Below are positions 56,434 to 64,000 of a stretch of DNA of 64,000 bases, piece after piece; the first letter of the stretch is position 1, and every line of letters starts with the position of its first letter. A program made the position numbers and the translations under genes. Under the pieces are notes generated by a model. It did no database searches and was not told where the DNA came from. It saw nothing but the letters and a program-made list of their open reading frames with translations. This stretch comes from Dimorphilus gyrociliatus (taxonomy: Eukaryota; Annelida; Polychaeta; Dinophilidae): the NCBI GenBank assembly GCA_904063045.1, contig CAJFCJ010000050.1, positions 58,263-122,262 on the forward strand, written 5' to 3'.

Positions 56434-56913
56434 GTTTGAGGTATTTATATTCTATTTAATATGACATCCAATGAACTAAAATGCATAGCAATGCTCATAG
56501 ATCAAGGAGAAAATAACTTCTATAAAATTTTATCCTGTGTGTATGACAATCTCAAAAGTACAACAAATGTCACTGTATAGATTATTAAGAAATTGGTCAA
56601 TAGTATTTTATATTCTTGTCTATCTTCTTTAGCTTTAGATCCTTGTCATATTCTTTATCCAATAAACTGCTTACAAATGAAGTATAGAAAACTTTGTATA
56701 TTATAAATTTGAATAATTTATATTAGTAAAGTGATTTACTTTGAAGTGTTAAGTGCTCACTTAATGAGCAATTAGTGTATGAAACATTTTCTTTAAATAA
56801 TATGAACTTTTTATTGTAAAGCTTTCTAGCAAATGTATGAATAATTAAACACCAATTTGTATATTTATCCACATTTCGGACATTTAGAAAGTTTACAGCA
56901 GGAGAGGAAAAAC

Positions 56914-58233
56914 ATGCTCAAGAAGGATAAAACCCTATCTTGGATTATATATTGCATTAAAATTGCTTCCATTCTCTGTATAAATGGTGATAATAAACAT
57001 GTTAATATTGCTATGGAACAAACTACACATGCTTCAAGTGCAAATGGAACTGAAAGTAATACAGCAGTAAATGGAAATTTTGATGTAGACAATTGTTTCA
57101 AGTCAAATACTGATGCAGCAGTGAATGAATGGTTGTTGGTATCATTTTCTAAAAAATATTTTATTAGGTCAATTAGAATTCTTAACTCTGATAATAATTT
57201 TAGTATGAGACATCTAGCTCTTTTGACTACTGTCTTTGATTCACTAGATTTTGATCAATATACACTTTGTGGTTTTGTTGAGATTTTAATACCAATTAAA
57301 CAATCTGCAACAATTGATTGTTTAAAAGGTCCACAATATGCAAAATCAGTTGCTGTTGAGAAAAGATTACATTATGGTAGTCTTTCTATATGTGAAATTG
57401 AAATTTGGACTATGAGAGATCTTGATAGAAATAAAGTTGACTTTACTGGTAAAGCTGGCTATAGATTAATAGCTATCAATGATGGTCAAAGTAGTTCTGG
57501 AAGGACAGTGAACTGTGGCGAAACGAGGAAAGTATTTCCTAGTTGGTGGATGATTAATTTGGAAAGTGAAAGTGAGATATATGCTGTATCTATTGTTAGC
57601 AGGGCAAATTTTGTAGCCCGTCTAAATTTTGTAAAAATACTTGTATCAAGCAATAATACTGATCCTCCTTGGATACCAGAGAAACTTTGCAATAAAATTG
57701 AAACAGCTTCATCTTACATCACTAGAAGATGTAAAAAATCCACAATTGGCCAATATGTTGCATTGTATAAATATGTTGAACTAGCATCAAACATTCTCTC
57801 CATCTGTGAAGTTGAAGTATTTGGTTCTTCTTCACAAGATACAATTTCTGTTTATTGGGTAATTAATACTGTAAACTCTACAAGTCAACATTATACTACT
57901 CATGATAATAGGATTTGTTCCTTGAAAACTTCTCATACAATTGGTATTGCCAAATTCAAAACAAAGAGTATTATTGTTGAATTAAAAGGTGTATCACTTT
58001 TAGAATCTTGCTTTAATGAGGCAGCAAAAACATATACATCTTCACAGAATAATGTTGAAGAATGCAGGCTGTTGAATACTACTGATGGTTACTACTCTGA
58101 AATTGATATGATGGATTCTTGTGTTTTTCAGTGTTATTGTCAACCAAATATTTGTTTTCACATTCATTTAATCACTTTTCAATCAAAACTACAGTCTTTA
58201 AATAGAGATTTTTTTGTTATTGTTAATGTCTGA
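56914..58233 (+). CDS. Secreted two-module fucolectin/discoidin-like protein, paralogue of the 35 kb gene
   Basis: Frame open from 56857, but the ATG at 56914 gives a signal peptide (LSWIIYCIKIASILCINGD), so I use it; length 439 codons, one exon. Module 1: NIAMEQTTHASSANGTESN, TAVNGNFDVDNC, WLLVSFSKKYFIRSIRIL, CEIEIWTM. Module 2: WWMINLESESEIYAVSIV, RRCKKSTIGQYVALY, CEVEVFG. The tail has EC-LLNTTDGYYSEIDMMDSC and FQCYCQPNIC, the same cysteine cluster as the 35-kb protein. No membrane segment. Likely a secreted glycan-binding or adhesion protein; function inferred from fold only. The ORF is intact. Confidence 0.8.
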   Translation: MLKKDKTLSWIIYCIKIASILCINGDNKHVNIAMEQTTHASSANGTESNTAVNGNFDVDNCFKSNTDAAVNEWLLVSFSKKYFIRSIRILNSDNNFSMRHLALLTTVFDSLDFDQYTLCGFVEILIPIKQSATIDCLKGPQYAKSVAVEKRLHYGSLSICEIEIWTMRDLDRNKVDFTGKAGYRLIAINDGQSSSGRTVNCGETRKVFPSWWMINLESESEIYAVSIVSRANFVARLNFVKILVSSNNTDPPWIPEKLCNKIETASSYITRRCKKSTIGQYVALYKYVELASNILSICEVEVFGSSSQDTISVYWVINTVNSTSQHYTTHDNRICSLKTSHTIGIAKFKTKSIIVELKGVSLLESCFNEAAKTYTSSQNNVEECRLLNTTDGYYSEIDMMDSCVFQCYCQPNICFHIHLITFQSKLQSLNRDFFVIVNV

Positions 58234-58499
58234 TTGAATAAGAAAAATAACTAATTTCCCCTTCCTTCTGCACAAAATATCCCTTGCATTAATTGGAAAA
58301 AAATGAAAATAAATTAATACAATGGTATTTGGCACTGGGCAACTGTCACGTGACCATCAAATAAGAAACATTTTTTTCATTTAATTTAAATGTAAATTAA
58401 ACTGATCATTGTAAGTTGTTAAATGACACTGCAAAAAGTGTTAAACATTTCAAGTTATGTTGTTGCAAAGAAATCCTCTACTTAAGTAGAGGACAGTAG

Positions 58500-58606
58500 A
58501 TAGACATCTAGCCCTTGTCTCTCACTATCCTTTCTAGTTACCCCTAACCCTTAGATGGCACGCCTCCTAATTACAAATCAGTAGATACTTTACCCTTCAG
58601 TTGGCA
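58500..58606 (+). repeat. MITE fragment
   Basis: gcccttgtctctcactatcc, cccctaacccttagatgg and cagtagatactttaccctt match the interior of the 56.2 kb MITE; both termini are missing. Confidence 0.6.
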
Positions 58607-58609
58607 TTG

Positions 58610-59400
58610 TTTATGGAATTCCATTTAATCTTATATCAGTGATTACAATCTTGAAGAGTAATCGATGGAAAAGTACCTTTTTCAGGTATATATTAATTGT
58701 TACATTAGGTTATGTTCTGGTAATAATTGACAATGTTCCTTCCCACATTCAGGATTAGGTTAGTAAGGGTTCCAATAGGGAATTCTCTTCTTCAGCCTAT
58801 ATATATGGTGTTAACAATTCAAGATGCCTTAACTTTTGAACCACAATAGATAATTGAATCCTGTAAACAGATTTGCAATCAGCATACCCAAAGTACTGAT
58901 AAACTGATTTTTATAGCTCTAATACAAACATTAAGAAACTTAGTTTTTGTTTGATGAATGTTTTAAAAAGTGGTTGTGAAAAGAATGTCTGGTGATTCTA
59001 ATTCTGGCAAATCTTCAATATTATCTTTAAACTTAATGTTAATATCTTTTGCTGTTCTTCTGTCAGTTTTTTCACCATCCCATTTGTCATTTCTTTTTAA
59101 TCAATTCTTGAATGAAGAACATTGTTTGCTTACTTTACTGTTAATTGACCTTCAAGATTGATTGATTGATTAAATTTTAAAAGGCAAGTAGAAATTTTAA
59201 CATTTTGGTAAAAGAATTGACAAGGAAAGCAGATGTTTTAACTACTGAGTGTTGTATTAAACAAAACTACTTAAGATATGCATTTCAATACAACAGAGAA
59301 CAATCTTATTAGAAAAAATGATTTCTTTTTTGCAGAATTTTTCTAATAATAATACCAAAATTAAAAATATCCTTTAATTCACTTTGTGGTGTTTTTACAC
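58610..59400. other. Intergenic stretch, no gene recognised
   Basis: No motif-bearing ORF. A GA microsatellite lies just beyond at 59450-59467. Confidence 0.45.
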
Positions 59401-59504
59401 AAAGATCATTGACACAAAGGAAATAAGAGTCCCTTCTTTTCTATAGAAAGAGAGAGAGAGAGAGAGATTAACCAGGTGTTATCATTATCAATATATTTAC
59501 ATAC

Positions 59505-59930
59505 CTCATAAACTATTGAATCCAAATTTGGAGAGTTTTTTAATGATAGCTGTTTATCATGGAGGTATTTTATGGCAATTATAACTTTTAAACTACATTT
59601 AAAATATTTGACATTCTTGTAAAATGTTTGGCAAACAATTGACTTAGTATCATCCCCTAATTTTTCTCCTCCATGAACAAGATACAAAAAGTGATTGTCA
59701 GCTCTTTGAAGAAGCTCCGTGACTTTTGAATCCAAGGTTTTAGAAATTTAAAATTGTTGTATACAAAAAATGGGTTACACTTACATTTATTGCACCACAT
59801 TTCTCCAATATTTTTCTTAAATTGTAGCCTTTCTTGCAAGATTTTCTCCTTTTTCCTTTGAAGTGATAAGAAAATTTCATCAATTGAAAAAATGATCAGG
59901 TTCAGTTGCAATTTCAAATATATAAATATT
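59505..59930 (-). CDS. C-terminal exons after the 7TM core
   Basis: One exon ending at a gtaagt donor (59786) reads IIPIFIYLKLQLNLIIFSID, a hydrophobic segment that could be TM7, followed by a charged SLQRKKEKILQERLQFKK helix. The next (about 59740-59505, donor gtatgt) reads VTELLQRADNHFLYLVHGGE and CSLKVIIAIKYLHDKQLSL, a cytoplasmic tail of no recognised family. Confidence 0.4.
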
Positions 59931-62900
59931 GGTATTATTGTATCAGCATCTGTGCTGCTTTCAAATTCATTAAAGAGTATAAGAAGGCCTATTGTGTGAC
60001 AAAAATATTAGTGTATTACATAATATGAAATAAAATTGAATAGGGTGTCAAACCAAAAATTGCTAAAGGAATTGAACTAAGTACATTAACAAGAATGATT
60101 ATAAAAACTTTTGAATAGACCTTGGATGATTTACTAGAAAAGCTGATGTCACTAGAAGTTTCCTTGGATAAATATTTTACATAAAATATGATTTTTAAAT
60201 ATAAAAGTGAAATTATTATTGTTATTATGGGGTCAAAGACACAAAAGGAAAGTATAAAGAATATCTTGATTTTTGAATTGACATTTCTGGTTGCAATAAA
60301 AGTACAGATTGGTGATTTGTGTTGGTTTGTCTATAAAAAACAAAGGATGAGAAATACATGGCTGGATGAGTAAGTATGTAGGCACTATCTACCAAATCTA
60401 GTAAATATGAAAAACTTGACAATAACATTGAAAAACAAATGGTAAAACCAACAATGAGTTTGATATTCTTTTTAAAAAATGTCTCATTATTAATGCTACA
60501 AATAGTTGAGTGTCTATCTATAGTTATGAAGAGTATAGTTAAGGATGAAATATAAAATGACCACATCACTAGTAGTCTAAGACAATGACAAAAATTGCTA
60601 TTTTTCCAAATGTCCTCTGATTCGATGTAAACTCCCCTATAATGTTGGTTGATACCAGAAATTGACAAAAAATATATGGAAAGTGATAATGAGACAATGC
60701 TCAATAAGACATTATGATGTTTAAAAGACTTCTCTGATTTTAAAAATAGATAGATTGAATAAAAACTAAAAATAACACCAAAAATACCAAAACCCCAAAA
60801 TGTAATAATAATAAAATTTAAATTTAAAATATTTTTACAATGTTTTGAAATATTAAATTCAAATTCACATACTGCATTACTACTCAACATTTTCCAAACA
60901 TAACAACAGTATTTAAAATAGTCAACATGAATTGTTTGGGTATTTTTTAAACTTTTAGTTAACTGAATGAACATTTTCATTTTGAAAAAAGTATTCTTCA
61001 TTGATAGAAATTTCAAATGATTTAATGATTGAAATGGTTGATTTTCAGTTGTTTTTATAGGGCAATTGTCAAATTTTAATACTTGTAGATGAGTTAAAGC
61101 TTTAAAAACTGTATATGACAATTTGGAGACTTTTGTTGATGAAAAATCTAAATATTTCAAAGTTGTACAATTTAACTGAATAAAAAATGATAATGAATTT
61201 ATCATTGTGTTTGATATTGTTAGATTTTGTAATAAATTTAATTGTGATATAAGAACTCTATTAGTTTCTATATTTGTATTTTTTATAAATAAATATACTA
61301 AATTTGGAAAGAATTTTGACACTGAAATATTTAAATGTGATGCATTTTCAATATGTAAATATTTGAGGGTATTTGAAATTTGCATTTTATGAAAATTTGA
61401 TGGAATCATTCCATTCAGTTTTATTTCAGTAAAATATTCAATTGAAATATTATTCTCCATATTTAAATTATTTTCAGAATTACATTCTAACTGAAAATAT
61501 CCTATTTGTTTGCAATTTCTATTCACATCTCCATTAATAGAATTTGGTAAGTCACAATTTAATTCATCACTTCCACTTAGGCAGTCAATTTCTCCATTAC
61601 AAAGATGTTCAAGTTTTATATAAATTGTGTCATTTGAACATTTAAAATAACCTCTTGGGATAAAGTTATCTTTGAAAGTAAATTATTAAAATTAATAGAC
61701 TGGTTCCAGTAAACTATTATTCATTTCCTACCACATTCAGTTTCATCATCTCCCAAGTAACAATGGTGAATTCCATCGCAAACTTGTTTAATTGATATAC
61801 AAAAATCTTTTGTATGGCATAAATATTCACCAACATTGCATGTAATTGTTGAACATTTCTCTCTTTCTTCAAATAGATTTGTTATTGAAATCCCCATAGA
61901 GCTTTGTTTATAGAAGCAGCCAGCTGAGTTTTCTGCTACTTTAGTTGAATTTATTTCATCTTCACTCTCGCAATCTGTTTTTCCATCATTGATCAAGAAA
62001 TCTGGTATACAAAATTCATTGCATTGCAATTGTGTATCTTTGTTACAAGCTGGATAATAAAATTATATAAAATAGAATTTGAAAATTATTCAAGTTAATT
62101 TAAACTGGTTTCCTGTTTTACTTTCAGTAAAATTTTCAGATATTGAATATAAACTATTGCAGATTTCATCACTCTCATCCAGACAATTTTTTTTATTATT
62201 ACAAACATATTTTTCAGGAATACATTGTTTATTATTGCAACTTCTAAGAGGTGAAGAGATCTTGCTCAATCATTTATCAAGTGCACAGAATGAAGAATAG
62301 GAGAAGTTTAATTGGTTGGAGTTTGAGATATCTCCTTGCAACATTTTCTCCCATTACCCCAATTTTTTCTTACCTTTTTCCCATTTTGCATTTCTTATAT
62401 TCTGTTGTAAAGAAAAAAATCCACATAAATAGAACATATTGATTGTGTACTAAGACCAAATTCTGGCCTCTTAATACCACAATGCAATTCATCAGATTTG
62501 TCATGACAATCATAGTAGAAGTTACAAACTTTTAGGAGAGAGATTGTTTCATTTGATGTAAAACAATGAAAAAACTTGATTGAATTATTTCCTTCATTTT
62601 GTTGTTCATCTTCATTTGAAAAACAATCATTATATCCATCAGCTACATAAATTATATTTATATAAAATTCAAATTTTGAACAAAAGAATGCATTTGGATG
62701 TTTTGTTATATCTTTTGTCAATGGAAGCTGGTTAATAAAAGTTAATTTTTTTTTAAATTCTATAAAAAAAACAATTATTTCAGGTGAATTTTGAAAATTT
62801 CTAATGTTTTATCAACTTATAATCTTTTGACAAGTAATATACATTTGCCAATTTCCTAAACAAGTTATCTGTGAATATGAAATTCTTAAATATCTTGAAT

Positions 62901-63985
62901 AGTCAGTTTGTTTAATCTGAAATCAAAATGTGAATGGATACATTAATTTAAATATTTGAAAAAATGAAATACAAATACTGTACTGAAAATTTAATTTTAT
63001 ATAGAAAATTTTCACATAGCTTATTAATCTTTGCAGTATAACCAGTTTCAAATAAGTGTTTATTTATATATCTGAGATTTTTCATATTCTATCAAAACAA
63101 GAATGCATCAGGCTTGTAATATAAACTCAAATAAACCATAGAAACTTACTTTTTGGTTTAAATATGGAGGAACACTTAATGTCCTTCCACTGGTCGTCAC
63201 ATAAATGTATTTATCTCTCCAATATTGTCTTTTCACTAAAACTGAAAAAAAAATTTTTTTAATTATTTTTTGTGTGCCCAAAGCAACAAAAGTTTTACTT
63301 TGGAAACCAAATGGATTTTCTTCTGAATATTTTTCCATTTTTGGCTCTTTCACATAAGATAAAAATAATGCCACAAATTGTGAATTTTGTGTTGGATAAT
63401 CAGAGAATGTTAGATTCCTCTGAATACAAAACTGTTTCATTTTTGATATTGACAGAAGCTTATTATATTTGAATGTATAATAGCAGACATCATATATTTG
63501 AATGGTGGATTTTGTTAGGCAATCAGTAAACATTATTCAAACATTAGATTAATTAGACTGGTAAATAGTTCAATATTCTTACTTTCAATTACATTTTCAT
63601 GAGAACATTCAATCAAGTAGGGAAGCCATTTTCTTGATTTTCTTTTTAAGTGATTGATTGTTTGATTACCAGCAACAAAATTAAATAACTCTTACCTTTT
63701 CCTCTGCAATGTACAAAGAGGAAGTGTTGTATTGCTACATATTATTGTTTCAAAAGCATCAATGTTATTCATTTCATATCTTTCTGGACTTGATACAAAA
63801 TTTATAATACTGGTTTCTTGAATTATTTTTCCATAATTAAAGCCAAAATATTTACAAATAGTTAGAATTTCAAAATTCTCCAAAAATCGAAAATTATACC
63901 AAGAATTTTTATACAAAATCTGAAAAATGCCTGAAAATATCTTGTGTTTTTCTTCAATTTCATAATGCACACTATTATTTTCCAT
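59505..63985 (-). CDS. Composite receptor: SRCR-like, C-type-lectin-like, LDLa repeats, LRR, 7TM (5' end outside window)
   Basis: In transcription order: SRCR-like exon 63985-63692, lectin-like exon 63533-63108, a cysteine-bearing piece 62920-62818, about six LDLa modules between 62721 and 61550, LRRs 61500-60900, a cysteine hinge and 7TM region 60880 to about 59950, then a C-terminal exon 59740-59505. The LDLa-LRR-7TM core is known from GRL101- and relaxin-type receptors, which act at the plasma membrane. SRCR and lectin modules upstream would be an unusual extension. That these belong to one transcript is inferred from strand, order and spacing. One frame break (C-run near 60233) interrupts the 7TM part. 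Confidence 0.55.
60000..61690 (-). CDS. LRR and 7TM part of the composite receptor
   Basis: Begins with an LDLa module (HLCNGEIDCLSGSDELNC). Then about seven typical LRRs (LKYLHIENASHLNI, LVYLFIKNTNIETN, LQNLTISNTMINSL, LKYLDFSSTKVSKL, LQVLKFDNCPIKTT). A hinge, YFKYCCYVWKM...AVCEFE, is characteristic of LGR/relaxin-type receptors. TM1 FWGFGIFGVIFSFYSIYLF, TM2 LLSIVSLSLSIYFLSI, TM3 ending ITIDRH, TM4 LIVGFTICFSMLL. After a frame change at a C-run (60231-60234) TM5-TM6 continue in another frame (IIIISLL-type and IILVNVLSSIPLAIFG), reaching about 60005. Confidence 0.75.
61721..62721 (-). CDS. LDL-receptor class A modules of the composite receptor
   Basis: 62721-62445: DGYNDCFSNEDE and KVCNFYYDCHDKSDELHC. 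62265-62120: SCNNKQCIPEKYVCNNKKNC followed by LDESDE. 62029-61721: CNEFCIPDFLINDGKTDC with SEDE, and LCHTKDFC...QVCDGIHHCYLGDDETEC. The Ca-binding acidic ends (DxSDE type) are present in most; one module lacks a cysteine (VADGYNDC against VCDGKNDC in the 49.6 kb relative). Introns of ~70-120 bp separate the groups. Confidence 0.75.
63108..63533 (-). CDS. C-type-lectin-like exon of the composite receptor
   Basis: Reads IYDVCYYTFKYNKLLSISKM then KQFCIQRNLTFSDYPTQNSQ and FVALFLSYV, the opening half of a C-type lectin fold, with W-RDKYIYVTTSGRTL as the possible core. No EPN/QPD sugar-binding motif is seen, so carbohydrate binding is not supported. Closest relative in the window is 33800-34005. 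Confidence 0.5.
   Translation of the reverse strand: MFTDCLTKSTIQIYDVCYYTFKYNKLLSISKMKQFCIQRNLTFSDYPTQNSQFVALFLSYVKEPKMEKYSEENPFGFQSKTFVALGTQKIIKKIFFSVLVKRQYWRDKYIYVTTSGRTLSVPPYLNQKVSFYGLFEFILQA
63692..63985 (-). CDS. SRCR-like exon, first visible exon of the composite receptor
   Basis: Reads IFSGIFQILYKNSWYNFRFL, ILTICKYFGFNYGKII and ETIICSNTTLPLC, parallel to the SRCR-like exon at 33400-33766. The first Met is probably internal; the gene continues or begins near the right window edge. Confidence 0.5.
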   Translation of the reverse strand: MENNSVHYEIEEKHKIFSGIFQILYKNSWYNFRFLENFEILTICKYFGFNYGKIIQETSIINFVSSPERYEMNNIDAFETIICSNTTLPLCTLQRKR

Positions 63986-64000
63986 ATCATAAAAGCGATA

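Noticed and set aside
59505-59740. Protein-kinase-like reading of the receptor tail (AIKYLHDK)
   Set aside because: A single short string resembling a kinase helix; no catalytic loop or DFG motif is present.
1-64000. tRNA, rRNA or other structured RNA genes
   Set aside because: None could be recognised by eye on either strand; a covariance-model search was not possible.

Overview
The window is AT-rich nuclear DNA of an invertebrate animal. Genes are split by short GT-AG introns, mostly phase 1. Their domains are typical of animals: 7TM receptors, LDL-receptor class A modules, leucine-rich repeats, NACHT, PAN/apple, fucolectin/discoidin-like, C-type-lectin-like and SRCR-like. Telomere-like CCCTAA units occur, but mainly inside a small transposon. 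I cannot name the phylum from sequence alone.

Layout. 1-6.5 kb: pieces of LRR/NLR-type genes, including a frameshifted NACHT-LRR relic. 7.9-8.9 kb: an intact secreted protein with a Caspr-type fibrinogen-like region. 10-12.7 kb: a RING fragment, a dead mariner and a dead FLYWCH-MULE. 13.3-14.2 kb: an intact single-exon rhodopsin-like GPCR. 14.5-15.4 kb: a possible coiled-coil/TIR-like gene hit by a MITE. 17.2-31.8 kb: one secreted PAN/fucolectin-like gene, split by a 9.3 kb env-bearing Ty3/gypsy-like LTR element in intron 1 and by a 956 bp fold-back element in a coding exon. 32.4-36 kb: a small secreted peptide, an SRCR-like/C-type-lectin-like gene piece and a two-module fucolectin-like protein. 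38.7-41 kb: a multi-exon discoidin-like gene with a farnesoic-acid-O-methyltransferase-type domain. 42-49.5 kb: two MULE transposons, both with 9-bp target duplications, one of them inside an LRR pseudogene. 49.5-52.8 kb: a truncated LDLa-LRR-GPCR relic, a deleted copy of the LTR element and a MITE. 53-58 kb: an unrecognised multi-exon gene, another MITE and a second fucolectin-like protein. 59.5-64 kb: a large minus-strand receptor gene, apparently SRCR-like / C-type-lectin-like / LDLa x ~6 / LRR / 7TM.

The host genes form an extracellular recognition and adhesion cluster, with NLR-type LRR relics beside it. Several recur as paralogues (fucolectin-like at 35 and 57 kb; SRCR/CTLD at 33 and 63 kb; LDLa-LRR-GPCR at 50 and 61 kb), so local duplication has shaped the locus. 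The transposon story is clear: LTR element with one LTR mismatch in 635 bp, three MULE-type elements with different GC-rich terminal repeat arrays, and a 208-bp MITE with 8-bp target duplications.

Most distinctive observations: a second aspartic-protease-like domain downstream of the integrase of the LTR element; the composite ectodomain of the 60-64 kb receptor; GC-rich iterated termini on the MULE elements; and single-base frame breaks at homopolymers in many otherwise good genes, which may be assembly errors.
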